NCBI GenBank assembly: GCA_965248075.1 | Contig: CBDFIL010000001.1 | Location: 558,001 to 622,000 of the forward strand | DNA: 64,000 bases | Direction: 5' to 3' | Source of the DNA: VXNE01 sp965248075 | GTDB lineage: Bacteria; Pseudomonadota; Gammaproteobacteria; Pseudomonadales; Azotimanducaceae | In this document: positions 44,259 to 52,810 of the stretch, piece after piece | Position numbering within the stretch: position 1 is the stretch's first letter | Layout of the letters: the number at the start of each line of letters is the position of its first letter | Translations under genes and position numbers: made by a program | Notes under the pieces: generated by a model | The model's database searches: none | What the model was told of the DNA's origin: nothing | What the model saw: the letters and a program-made list of their open reading frames with translations, nothing else

Positions 44259-45133
44259 GCGCCGGCGCGCCGTTGCGCTACTGCGGGCGCGACTTCTCCG
44301 CCGCCGAGATCGACTGGCTCCGCGCGCTGATCGCGCGACGCCCGGCGTTGCGCCGCGCGGCCCTGTCGCGCGCCCTGTGCGAACGCCTCGGCTGGCGCAA
44401 GCCCGACGGCGGCCTGAAGGACATGAGCGCCCGCGTCGCCATGCTGCGCATGCACCGCGACGGCCTGATCGCGCTGCCGCCGCCGCGCAACCGCCCGCGC
44501 GCGATGCGGCCCCCCGCGCCGTCGCCCGAAACCGAGCCGCCCTTGTTCCCGCCGCCGGCGCGCCTCGCCGAGGCGCTCCCGGCGCGCGTCGAACCCGTCG
44601 CCGGCGCCATCGAGAGCCGCCGCTGGAACGCCTTCGTCGAGCGCCACCACTATCTCGGCTACGCGCCGCTGCCCGGCGCCCAGCTGCGCTACTTCGCCCG
44701 CGCCGCCGACGGCCAACCCCTCGCCCTGTTCGGCTTCGGCGCCGCCGCCTGGAAGACCGCGCCCCGCGACCGCTTCGTCGGCTGGACCGACGAACACCGG
44801 CGCTGCAACCTGCCCCTCGTGGTCAACAACGCCCGCTTCCTCATCCTGCCCTGGATACGCATCCCCAACCTCGCCTCGCACCTCCTCGCCCAAGTCCAAC
44901 GCCGGCTCCCCGACGACTGGCAGCGACGCTACGCCATACGCCCCGTGCTGCTGGAGACCTTCTGCGAAACCCCGCGCTTCGACGGCGCCGCCTACCGCAG
45001 CGCGAACTGGATCCTCGTCGGCAAAACCCAGGGCCGCGGCAAGCTCGACCGCCACCACCAGTTCGCCCGCCCGGTCAAGGACATCTACCTCAAGCCGCTT
45101 CGCCACGACTGGAAAACCGTCTTGAACCAATAG
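44255..45133 (+). CDS. DruA-like DUF4338 protein
   Basis: A 292-residue protein of the DUF4338 family, which includes DruA of the Druantia anti-phage system. Family landmarks are FVERHHYLGYAPLPGAQLRY near 126, RDRFVGWTDE, LVVNNARFLILPW near 190, LASHLLAQ, LLETFCETPRFDGAAYRSANW near 240 and VGKTQGRGK near 265. The N-terminal 70 residues look like a small DNA-binding helix bundle. The GTG start is translationally coupled to the transposase, and the stop is within the right inverted repeat, so it belongs to the element. No DruE-type helicase or other Druantia genes are nearby. A role in transposition rather than defence is plausible but unproven. Confidence 0.88.
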   Translation: MSAGAPLRYCGRDFSAAEIDWLRALIARRPALRRAALSRALCERLGWRKPDGGLKDMSARVAMLRMHRDGLIALPPPRNRPRAMRPPAPSPETEPPLFPPPARLAEALPARVEPVAGAIESRRWNAFVERHHYLGYAPLPGAQLRYFARAADGQPLALFGFGAAAWKTAPRDRFVGWTDEHRRCNLPLVVNNARFLILPWIRIPNLASHLLAQVQRRLPDDWQRRYAIRPVLLETFCETPRFDGAAYRSANWILVGKTQGRGKLDRHHQFARPVKDIYLKPLRHDWKTVLNQ

Positions 45134-45382
45134 CATCACACGGGGGGGAAACTTTCATGGAACATAAACGTAAGCCATTGATTTAACTGGGTCACGAAAA
45201 GCGCCTCCGCGAGCCGCTGGCGCGCGTCGCCCCACCCATGTTCCTTGCATGTCTGCGCGGTGGACCCACCGTGGACAGCTACAATGCCCGCGCCGGGACC
45301 ATGGGGCGCTACGGGCTCCACGCGCTGGAGGGCGTCGCATCCTTTACACTCGCCGGTTCCAGCCAGCTCCGAGGAGAGTCCC

Positions 45383-47044
45383 TTGAACGGCTATGACCTG
45401 ATTGCTCACTGTCTCAAGGCCGAAGGCGTCACCTGGATGCCCTGTTTTCCGGCCAACCCGCTGATCGAGGCTGCCGCACGTGTCGGCATTCGCCCGCTGG
45501 TGTTTCGCCAGGAGCGCGGCGCCATCAACGCCGCCGACGGCTACACGCGCCAGACCCGGGGCGCACCCGTGGGCGTGTTCGCCTCGCAGTCGGGACCGGG
45601 CGTCGAGAACTCCTTCGGGGGGATCGCCCAGGCGTGGGGAGAAGCGGTGCCGCTCGTGTTTCTGCCCGGCGGCAGCGGGGTTGGCGGCTACGATGTGCAG
45701 CCGAACTTCTCCGCCACGAAGAACTACGCCTCCGTCACCAAGCTGGCGCTCTCCATCGACCGGATCGACCGCACGACCACGCAGATCCGGCGAGCCTTCC
45801 ATACCGCGCGCCAGGGCCGGCCGGGGCCCGTCCTCGTGGAGATGCACGGTGACGTGCTCGGCCAGGAGGCTCCGGCCGGCGCCGCCGAGCGGTACAGGCC
45901 GTCCGTCACCATGCGCTCCGCCCCGGCCCGAGGCGACGTTCAGGATGCGGTAGCGGCATTGCTGCAGGCCAAACGGCCCGTCATCTGGGCGGGCCAGGGC
46001 GTGCTCTATGCAGACGCCTGCGCAGAGCTCAGGACCTTCGCCGAACTGGCACAGATTCCCGTGATCACCACGATGCAGGCGAAGAGCGCCTTTCCCGACG
46101 ACCATCCCCTGGCCCTCGGCTCCGCCAACCGCACCGCGCCCAAGGCCGTATTCAAGTGGCTCGGCGCCGCCGACACCGTGCTCGCCATCGGTTCCGGGCT
46201 GACCCGGACGGGGTTCGGCCTGCCGATCCCGGACGGCAAGTTCCTGATCCACTCGAACGTTTCCGCCGAGGACATCAACAAGGACTACGCCGCGGACCTC
46301 GGCCTCGTCGGCGATGCGAAGCTGACGCTCGAGGCGATGATCGAGGAAGTGCGCGCCGCGGTGGGAGAGGACGGCCGCCCGGAGGACACCCGCACGGCCG
46401 ACGCCATCGCTGCCACCCACGCGGAGTGGCTGGCCGAGTGGGCGCCGCTGCTCGACTCCGACGAGGCCCCGATCAACCCCTACCGGGTCGTCCAGGAGAT
46501 CAACGGCTACCTGGACCACGCCAACAGCGTCGTCACGCACGACGCCGGCAACCCGCGCGATCAGATCATGCCCTTCTACCGGGCGAGCGCCCCGCACGGC
46601 TACATCGGGTGGGGCAAGACCACCCACCTCGGCTACGGCATACCGCTGGCCATCGGCGCGAAGATGGCCCACCCGGACAAGTTCTGCCTGAACTTCATGG
46701 GCGACCTCGCCTTCGGCCACACCGGCATGGAACTCGAGACGGCCGTACGCGCCGGCCTTCCCATCACCACCGTCGTGATCAACAACCGCACCATGGGGGG
46801 CTACGACGAGAAGATGCCCGTGGCCATGGAGCGCTACGGCGTCGGCAACCAGTCCGGAGACTACGCGGGCGTCGCGAAGGCACTCGGCGCCCGCTCGGTC
46901 CGGATCAACGACCCGAAGCGCATCGGTCCGGCCCTGAAATCCGCGATGCGCCACAACGCCGAAGGGCACGTGGCGATGATCGAGATCGCGACGCGGCAGG
47001 AGACGCGGTTCTCGACCTATCCGGGGTTGTTGGCGCCGGCGTGA
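45383..47044 (+). CDS. Thiamine-diphosphate enzyme, acetolactate synthase large-subunit-like
   Basis: A 553-residue ThDP enzyme. The activating Glu is in RQERGAINAADGY near residue 46, a middle domain follows, and the ThDP/Mg site runs from GDLAFGHTG to VINN near 440-466. No regulatory subunit gene is adjacent, so it is more likely a decarboxylase, carboligase or oxalyl-CoA/sulfo-compound lyase than a biosynthetic IlvB. I chose TTG 45383 because GAGGAG lies 6 bp upstream and the protein family begins there. It is immediately downstream of the mobile unit. Confidence 0.85.
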   Translation: MNGYDLIAHCLKAEGVTWMPCFPANPLIEAAARVGIRPLVFRQERGAINAADGYTRQTRGAPVGVFASQSGPGVENSFGGIAQAWGEAVPLVFLPGGSGVGGYDVQPNFSATKNYASVTKLALSIDRIDRTTTQIRRAFHTARQGRPGPVLVEMHGDVLGQEAPAGAAERYRPSVTMRSAPARGDVQDAVAALLQAKRPVIWAGQGVLYADACAELRTFAELAQIPVITTMQAKSAFPDDHPLALGSANRTAPKAVFKWLGAADTVLAIGSGLTRTGFGLPIPDGKFLIHSNVSAEDINKDYAADLGLVGDAKLTLEAMIEEVRAAVGEDGRPEDTRTADAIAATHAEWLAEWAPLLDSDEAPINPYRVVQEINGYLDHANSVVTHDAGNPRDQIMPFYRASAPHGYIGWGKTTHLGYGIPLAIGAKMAHPDKFCLNFMGDLAFGHTGMELETAVRAGLPITTVVINNRTMGGYDEKMPVAMERYGVGNQSGDYAGVAKALGARSVRINDPKRIGPALKSAMRHNAEGHVAMIEIATRQETRFSTYPGLLAPA

Positions 47045-47148
47045 AGTCAGCCACTGACAGGCACCCGAAAAGGTCCAGGTGAAGACCCCGGACTCGTGCC
47101 GCGAGACCGTCGCAGTGTCCTGAGAGGACCGGAGACCAACTTGTTTTG

Positions 47149-48525
47149 ATGGTGCGAGGCGCGACCATGCAAGACACGCTGCAAATCGCACGCGCAATCC
47201 ACGCCGCCGGCGGCCGCGCCCTCGCCGTGGGTGGATACGTGCGCGACCGCCTCCTCGGCCACGAGTCCAAGGACTGCGACATCGAGGTCTTCGGCCTGGA
47301 ACTCGAAGCCTTGCAGGCACTGCTGGAGAGCTTCGGCCGCGTCCTGGCGGTGGGTCGCGCTTTCGGCGTGCTGCGGCTCGCGAACCTCGACGTCGACTTC
47401 TCGCTGCCTCGGCGGGACAGCAAGGTCGGGCCGGGACATCGCGGCTTCGACGTCGAAGTGGACCCGACGCTGGATTTCGAGACCGCCTCGCGGCGACGCG
47501 ACCTGACGGTCAACAGCATGGGCCTCGACCTGCTCAGCGGCGAAGTGCTCGATCCGCACGGTGGGCGCCGTGACCTCGAAGCCAGGACGCTGCGCGCCGT
47601 CGATCCGCAGACCTTTTCGGAGGATCCGCTGAGGGGCTTGCGCGTGGCGCAGTTCAGCGCCCGCCTGGAGATGCATCCGGACGCCGAACTGATTCGGCTC
47701 TGTCGCGAACTCGACCTCGCGGAAGTCTCACCGGAGCGCATCCTCGAGGAGTTCCGCAAGCTCCTGCTGAAAGGCGTCCGACCTTCCCTGGGCCTCGCGT
47801 TCCTTCGGGAGTCCGACCTGCTGCGGCACTTCCCGGAGCTGGCGGCCCTCGTGGGCGTCCGGCAGGACCCGACGTGGCACCCCGAGGGCGACGTGTGGAC
47901 CCACAACCTGATGGTCATCGACGAAGCCGCGCAGCTGCGGCGCGGTGATGCGGACGACTGGCCCCTCATGCTCGGAGCGCTCTGTCACGACTTCGGCAAG
48001 CCCGCCACCACGGTCCTGGTCGACGGCCGGGTCCGCTCTCCGGCCCACGCGCACGCCGGCATCGCGCCGACGCGCGCTTTCCTGCAAGACATGCGCGCAC
48101 CGCACGATGCGGTCGAGCGTACCTGCGCCCTCGTCGAGCATCACCTGGCGCCGGCGCTGTTCGACAAGGACGGGGCGAAGGCCAAGGCCTATCGCCGCCT
48201 CTCACGCAAGCTCGGCGGCGCCGGCGTCACGATAGAACTGCTCGCACGGGTCGCCCGCGCGGATCACTTCGGGCGCACGACGCCGGACGCCCTGGCCCGC
48301 GACTTCTCCGCCGGCGAGCGCTTCCTGGAGCGGGCTCGAGAACTGGAAGTGGTGCACGAGGCCCCCCGGGACGTCGTGCAGGGGCGGCACCTCATTGCCC
48401 GCGGACTCTCGCCCGGGCCCCACTTCGGGGAGCTGCTCGCCCGCTGCCGGACACTGCAGGACGAGAGGGGCTGGCAGGACGCCGAGCGGATCCTGGACAC
48501 GGTGCTCGAAGGACGCCAACCGTAG
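47149..48525 (+). CDS. CCA-adding enzyme/poly(A) polymerase-type nucleotidyltransferase with HD domain
   Basis: A 458-residue protein. The nucleotidyltransferase head is AVGGYVRDRLLGHESKDCDIEV, followed by RRRDLTVNSMGLDL and DPLRGLRVAQFSARL, as in tRNA CCA-adding enzymes. The C-terminal half contains an HD domain (CHDFGKPATT, then HAHAG). Whether it is the main CCA enzyme is uncertain, because the encoded tRNA-Gly already ends in CCA. ATG 47149 is used; ATG 47167 with GAGG upstream is also plausible. A 5-bp-spaced TAG stop is followed by repeats. Confidence 0.88.
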   Translation: MVRGATMQDTLQIARAIHAAGGRALAVGGYVRDRLLGHESKDCDIEVFGLELEALQALLESFGRVLAVGRAFGVLRLANLDVDFSLPRRDSKVGPGHRGFDVEVDPTLDFETASRRRDLTVNSMGLDLLSGEVLDPHGGRRDLEARTLRAVDPQTFSEDPLRGLRVAQFSARLEMHPDAELIRLCRELDLAEVSPERILEEFRKLLLKGVRPSLGLAFLRESDLLRHFPELAALVGVRQDPTWHPEGDVWTHNLMVIDEAAQLRRGDADDWPLMLGALCHDFGKPATTVLVDGRVRSPAHAHAGIAPTRAFLQDMRAPHDAVERTCALVEHHLAPALFDKDGAKAKAYRRLSRKLGGAGVTIELLARVARADHFGRTTPDALARDFSAGERFLERARELEVVHEAPRDVVQGRHLIARGLSPGPHFGELLARCRTLQDERGWQDAERILDTVLEGRQP

Positions 48526-48540
48526 CGTCCGTCCCCCGCA

Positions 48541-48579
48541 CGTGCGGGCGACCGCAAGGGTCGGGGACGGGCGACCACA
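48541..48579. repeat. REP-like repeats interrupted by IS1111-group insertion (left half)
   Basis: GCGGGCGACCGCAAGGGTCG is one palindromic unit (48545-48564). The next unit, GGGACGGGCGACCACA, breaks off at 48579 and its other half, AAGGGTCGCCCCTAC, is at 50157-50171 on the far side of the element. Joined, they match the complement of the intact unit at 42185-42211. Confidence 0.88.
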
Positions 48580-48599
48580 TATATGGTCCGCCCCGCGTT

Positions 48600-49015
48600 T
48601 GCAACGGTGTGAGGCTGTGCGATGGGGAGGTGTCGGTTGCACACATATATCCGGCCTTTGGTTGGGAGCGCTGCTCCCTGGCCCTGATGGATTCCGCACG
48701 CGCCCACCTGAACAAGGGTACGGCCTCGAAGGCCTATGTGGTTCGTCAGGGTCCTGGCGCGTCGGTCCAACCTGTTCTCCATCATGCTCAACATCACATC
48801 GCGCAACCGGGGGCAGCCGTTGCCGCCTGCCCGCGATCAGTGCTCCTGGTGCGCCGGGCCAGTGATGGCCGGAAGCTTGCTTACGGCCATCACCAACCGC
48901 TGCGCCATGGCTGCTGTCGGGTCACCCGCAGGGCCGTAGCGCAGCGGAGGAGCCGCACCGCGGCTTGACGCGACAGCAGCCATGGTGTTCCCGGCACCGT
49001 GTCCCGTGGTCTGGT
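48600..49015 (-). ncRNA. Candidate seeker (bridge) RNA region of the IS1111-group element
   Basis: No protein-like frame is seen between the left inverted repeat and the transposase. Two strong secondary structures are visible: a 15-bp perfect stem CCATGGCTGCTGTCG (48905-48919) with its complement at 48971-48985 closing a domain of 81 nt that has further small stems, and a 10-bp stem GTGATGGCCG/CGGCCATCAC (48862-48893). IS1111-group elements are known to encode their guide RNA downstream of the transposase. RNA ends and guide loops cannot be fixed by eye. Confidence 0.55.
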
Positions 49016-50074
49016 TCATGCCGCCTTGCCGGTGTCCGCGTCGGGCGCCAGCAGGTGTTCGGCATCGTAGTCCTGCGCGCTGCGCAGCACCGCCCATGCC
49101 GTGCGCGCGTTCTTGTTCGCCAACGCCACCGCCGCCACGTTGCGACCGCGGCGTTGCCCCACACCAACCGCCCACCGACTGCGACGGTCCTCGTACCGCC
49201 CCGCCCGCTGCAGCGCCGACCGCGCGCCGTGGATCAGCAGCGTGCGCAGATAGCGGTCGCCGCGCTTGCTGATGCCGAGCAGCTTCGGTCGACCACCCGT
49301 CGTGTGCTGCCGCGGCACCAGACCGAGCCAGGCGGCCATCTCGCGACCGTTGCGGAACTGCCTCGCGTCGCCGACCGCCGCCACCAGCGCTGTCGCCGTC
49401 TTCTCTCCCACCCCCGGGATCGTCATCAGGCGTTGGCACGCCTTCAGCCGTCGCGCCGTCGCCTCCAGCTGCCGGTCAAACATCTGCACCCGCGCGTGCA
49501 GGTGCCGCAGCTCGTCGCCCAGCTCGCGCAGTAGCGTGCGACCCTCGACCGACAACTCGTTGTCCCCGTCCTCCAGTACCTCCGGCAAGAGCCGCAGCAG
49601 CGCGCCAGTCCCCTTCGACGACGCAATGCCGTACTCCAGCAGAAAGCCATGCAACTGGTTGCGCTGCGCGGTGAGATGCTTCAGCGCCATCTGCCGCGCC
49701 CGGTGCACCTGCTGGATGCACTCCTGTTCCACCGACTTCACCCCCACGAAGCGCATCGACGGCCGCGTCGACGCCTCCGCAATCGCGTCCGCATCCGCCA
49801 CGTCGTTCTTGTTCGACTTCACGTACGGCTTGACGAACTGCGGGCTCATCAGCAGCGCCTCATGCCCGTGCCACAGCGCCTGCCGCGCCCAGTGGTGCGC
49901 GCCGCCGCAACTCTCCATCGCCACCACGCAGCCGCGCGGTAGCCGCCTCAGATACGACTGCAGCCCAGCACGCCGCAGCCGCTTGCGTTCCACCACCGCC
50001 CCGGCAGCATCCACCGCCGTCACGTGAAACACCTGCTTCCCCAAATCGATCCCGACTCGTGTTACGTTTTCCAT
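49016..50074 (-). CDS. IS110-family transposase, IS1111 group
   Basis: A 352-residue recombinase. The RuvC-like N-terminal domain has VGIDLGKQVFHV, with the first acidic residue, and KSNKNDVADADAIAE near 88. The C-terminal domain has TIPGVGEKTATALVAAVGD near 218, WLGLVPRQHTTGG and LGISKRGDRYLRTLLIHGAR, with the Ser that serves as nucleophile in this family in that region. Full length and open. Starts at ATG 50074. Confidence 0.94.
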   Translation of the reverse strand: MENVTRVGIDLGKQVFHVTAVDAAGAVVERKRLRRAGLQSYLRRLPRGCVVAMESCGGAHHWARQALWHGHEALLMSPQFVKPYVKSNKNDVADADAIAEASTRPSMRFVGVKSVEQECIQQVHRARQMALKHLTAQRNQLHGFLLEYGIASSKGTGALLRLLPEVLEDGDNELSVEGRTLLRELGDELRHLHARVQMFDRQLEATARRLKACQRLMTIPGVGEKTATALVAAVGDARQFRNGREMAAWLGLVPRQHTTGGRPKLLGISKRGDRYLRTLLIHGARSALQRAGRYEDRRSRWAVGVGQRRGRNVAAVALANKNARTAWAVLRSAQDYDAEHLLAPDADTGKAA

Positions 50075-50167
50075 TGGTCCGCTCCGTTGTCAGTTGAAGA
50101 CCCCGTCATTCTGGCCTTCGAGGCCTGCCGAATGAAGCGGGGCGGACCATTCCATTAAGGGTCGCCC

Positions 50168-50743
50168 CTACATGTTGTCAGTGCGCGCCGCCCGCCCGAG
50201 GTAGCCGCCGTGGTGTCGCATCCCCCAGTCGCGTCGCGTCACCCCCTTCGCCTCCATGAGCGCGAGCGCCACCGCGTCGCTGATCGCGAGCATCACGGCC
50301 ATGGACGAACTGGGGGTGAGATCGAGCGGACACGCTTCCTCCACCACACCCATGTCGAGCACGATGTCCGACAGGCTGCGCAGGTCCGAGTCCGGGTGCG
50401 AAGTGACGCCGACGATCCCCGTCACGCCGAGGTGCCGGGACAACTCCAGGATCTCCAGCACTTCCTTCGACTTGCCGCTGGTCGAGAACGCGATCAGGAC
50501 GTCGTCGCGATCGACGAGGCCGAGATCCCCGTGGGCGGCTTCCGCGGGATGCACGAACACCGCGGGCGTCGCCGTCGAGCACAGCGTCGCCGCAAACTTG
50601 CGCGCGATATGCCCGGCCTTGCCGATGCCCGTGGCGATCACCTTGCCCTGGCATCCCTCGAGGAGGCGCACGGCCGAGACGTATGCGTCCGTCACTTCGA
50701 TGCGGGAGATCGCCAACGCCTCGGCGGCGATCACCGCCTGCAT
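50168..50743 (-). CDS. SIS-domain sugar isomerase, KpsF/GutQ (arabinose-5-phosphate isomerase)-like
   Basis: A 191-residue SIS-domain protein. The sugar-phosphate binding stretch GIGKAGHIARKFAATL lies near 42, followed by VHPAEAAHGDLGLV and AFSTSGKSKEVLEIL. It lacks the CBS tail of KdsD/GutQ, so it may be a short form used in lipopolysaccharide (Kdo) or amino-sugar metabolism. ATG 50743 is used because AAGGAAAG precedes it; TTG 50761 is possible. The stop codon is the first TAG of the repeat that is now split by the IS1111-group element. Confidence 0.85.
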   Translation of the reverse strand: MQAVIAAEALAISRIEVTDAYVSAVRLLEGCQGKVIATGIGKAGHIARKFAATLCSTATPAVFVHPAEAAHGDLGLVDRDDVLIAFSTSGKSKEVLEILELSRHLGVTGIVGVTSHPDSDLRSLSDIVLDMGVVEEACPLDLTPSSSMAVMLAISDAVALALMEAKGVTRRDWGMRHHGGYLGRAARTDNM

Positions 50744-50863
50744 TCTTTCCTTGATGTCCAACGTCGTTCCCCGCGCGTCAGCGCCGTGATGGCGCGCGCT
50801 GATGGTCGCCGGTAAGGCGGGCGTTTGACAAGACTTGTCGCCTTCTCCAGAGTGCGCGTCCCT

Positions 50864-52810
50864 ATGGACGTCCCCATGGACGCGATGCCGTTGCCGCGGC
50901 ACATCCGACGACGTCCGGGGCGCTTGCCGCTACGCGATGCCGGCTGGGAAGTCCTCGGCGCAGATACTCCGCGGCTGGTACGCGCCACGCAGCGATTGCG
51001 TATGCAGTTCGCGGCCATGACCGGAACGCCGGAACTCGGCTGCCGCATGGCGCTCGTCTGTGCGCCAGCCGCGGCAATCCCCGCCCTCGACGACAATGAG
51101 CGCTATCGGCTCGTGATCGACGCCGGCTCCGTGCGCATCGAAGCTCAGACCGAGTGGGGCGTCCTGCGGGCCCTCGCGACGCTCGTCCAACTCGTCCGCA
51201 CGGATGCCGAAGGGCCACACCTGCCGACCCTTGCGATCGACGATGCGCCGCGCTTCCCGTGGCGCGGTCTGATGATCGATACGGCGCGTCACTTCATCCG
51301 ACTCGACACGCTCAAGCGTACCCTCGACAGCATGGCCTTCTACAAGCTCAACGTGCTGCACCTGCACCTGAGCGACGACCAGGCCTTTCGCTTCCACTGC
51401 GCTGCCTACCCGGAACTGGCCCACCCGCGCCAGCGATACACCCGGGACGAACTCGCCGATCTCGTTCGCGAAGGCGCCGACCGCGGCATCCGCGTCGTTC
51501 CGGAACTCGACGTACCGGGACACGTCGCCAGTTGGCTCGCGGTGCACCCGGATTGGGGCCTGGGCGAGGCAGTGCGCGGCCCGAGCCCACGTTTCGGCGT
51601 CCACAGGTGCTGCCTGGACCCGGACAACGCCGACGCGACCCGGGCGGTCGAGACACTCTTCGGCGAGCTTGCCGGGGTATTCCCGGATGCATACGTCCAC
51701 TTCGGGGGGGACGAAGTGCAATTGCCGGGCGGCGTGGACATCGCAGACTTGCAGGCCGCCTTCAACACGCGGCTGGTGTCGACACTGCGCGCGCTCGACA
51801 AGACGCCGATCGCCTGGGACGAAGCGCTGCATCCGGATCTCTCCCGCGCGGTGACCGTGCAGGCCTGGCGCGGGTCGGGCGCACGCGACCGTGCGATCGA
51901 GGCCGGCTTCGACACCCTCCAGTCAGCCCCCTACTACCTCGACCTCTGTTATCCCGCAGACCTTCACTACTTGTCCGACCCGGCGCCGGACGACGACCCG
52001 GATCTCCTGCAGGACCCCCGGCTGGCGCACGTGCGTCCCGGCCTCGCGATGCTGAACAGGATCTGGAGTGCGGTGGCCCAAACAGGCTCCCAAGGACGCG
52101 CCCCCGGGCGGGTGCTTGGCGGCGAAGCGTGCATGTGGACCGAACTGGTCACCGACGAGTTGCTGGCGCTGCGGGTCTGGAGCCGCATGCCCGCCATCGC
52201 CGAACGCCTCTGGTCCGACGCCTCCGTACGTGACGTGGACGACATGTATCGCCGCCTGTCGGCGACCCACGCGACCCTCGCCGCTTGCGGCATCGTCGAC
52301 CTGGCGGCAACCACCTCCGACGGTCTTGCGGGGCTCGGGCTTGCGCGGAACGACATCCGCGACCTCGCACCCCTCGTCGACATGCTGGAGCCCGTGAAAT
52401 GGTACGCGCGGCTGCTCGGGCCGGCCGTCATGGACCGGCGCGCCTCCGGTGCCCCGGAAGATGCAGCCGCGCGGCCCTACGATGCCGCCACACCGCTCAA
52501 CCGCGTGGTCGATGTCCTGCCGCCGGAGAGCCTGCCGGCCCGGCGTCTCGCGTTCGAGACGGACATCCCCACGCTGCGCGCCGCCGCGGCCGGCTGGGGA
52601 CGCCAGCGCGCCTGCGTCGCACGGCTCGCCGAACGCCATCCTGCCATCGCGGAGCTCGATGCCGCTTCCGCCGCCCTGCATGCGCTCGGCGAGCAACTGG
52701 ACCGCCATCTCGACGGCGAGACGGCTACGGTCCCCGCGTACGCACTGCGCCCGCATGGGGAGTACATGCTCCCGATCGCCATCCACCTCGTCGCCCGATT
52801 CGGTCCATGA
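50864..52810 (+). CDS. Beta-N-acetylhexosaminidase, glycoside hydrolase family 20
   Basis: A 648-residue GH20 enzyme. An N-terminal GH20b-like domain leads into RGLMIDTARHFIRLDTLKR near 140, LNVLHLHLSDDQAFRF, and the catalytic pair in YVHFGGDEVQLPG near 280. Tryptophans TPIAWDEA and WSRMPAIAERLW form the sugar pocket. No clear signal peptide is visible, so it may act in the cytoplasm on imported chito-oligosaccharides. It overlaps the kinase gene by 4 bp (ATGA). Confidence 0.93.
   Translation: MDVPMDAMPLPRHIRRRPGRLPLRDAGWEVLGADTPRLVRATQRLRMQFAAMTGTPELGCRMALVCAPAAAIPALDDNERYRLVIDAGSVRIEAQTEWGVLRALATLVQLVRTDAEGPHLPTLAIDDAPRFPWRGLMIDTARHFIRLDTLKRTLDSMAFYKLNVLHLHLSDDQAFRFHCAAYPELAHPRQRYTRDELADLVREGADRGIRVVPELDVPGHVASWLAVHPDWGLGEAVRGPSPRFGVHRCCLDPDNADATRAVETLFGELAGVFPDAYVHFGGDEVQLPGGVDIADLQAAFNTRLVSTLRALDKTPIAWDEALHPDLSRAVTVQAWRGSGARDRAIEAGFDTLQSAPYYLDLCYPADLHYLSDPAPDDDPDLLQDPRLAHVRPGLAMLNRIWSAVAQTGSQGRAPGRVLGGEACMWTELVTDELLALRVWSRMPAIAERLWSDASVRDVDDMYRRLSATHATLAACGIVDLAATTSDGLAGLGLARNDIRDLAPLVDMLEPVKWYARLLGPAVMDRRASGAPEDAAARPYDAATPLNRVVDVLPPESLPARRLAFETDIPTLRAAAAGWGRQRACVARLAERHPAIAELDAASAALHALGEQLDRHLDGETATVPAYALRPHGEYMLPIAIHLVARFGP

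Larger units (their letters stand above)
42256..45285 (+). mobile_element. IS66-type element with DruA/DUF4338 gene, nested in a 282-bp repeat pair
   Basis: The internal segment 42397-45144 (2748 bp) holds the transposase and DruA-like genes and is bordered by direct 8-bp copies of GGGGAAAC at 42389-42396 and 45145-45152, the duplication size made by IS66 elements. The left end begins GTAAGCG, as IS66 ends do, and the subterminal inverted repeat CCGTGTGATGC is at 42412-42422, with its complement at 45133-45143. The outer 141-bp arms (42256-42396; 45145-45285) match, with a single mismatch in 282 bp, the region 57252-57533, which lacks the insert. Typical IS66 tnpA and tnpB genes are absent. 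Exact right end is uncertain because it lacks a CGCTTAC. Confidence 0.85.
48580..50156 (-). mobile_element. IS1111-group (IS110 family) insertion sequence
   Basis: About 1577 bp with one transposase gene on the minus strand. Perfect 13-bp subterminal inverted repeats TGGTCCGCCCCGC (48584-48596) and its complement (50137-50149) lie 4 and 7 bases inside the junctions, as is usual for IS1111-group elements, which make no target duplication. The insertion point is in the loop of a dispersed palindrome. About 415 bp of non-coding DNA lies downstream of the transposase, the place for the seeker RNA in this group. Confidence 0.88.

Noticed and set aside
44255..45133. A complete Druantia defence system
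   Set aside because: Only the DruA-like gene is present; no DruE-type helicase or other dru genes are adjacent, and the gene lies inside a transposable element.
42397..45144. Clean IS66 terminal inverted repeats
   Set aside because: The left end begins GTAAGCG, but the right end shows no CGCTTAC, so I report only the subterminal CCGTGTGATGC repeat and the 8-bp direct repeats.
45246..45285. Promoter made by TTGCAT and TACAAT in the right arm of the mobile unit
   Set aside because: The two boxes are about 29 bp apart, too far for a sigma-70 promoter.
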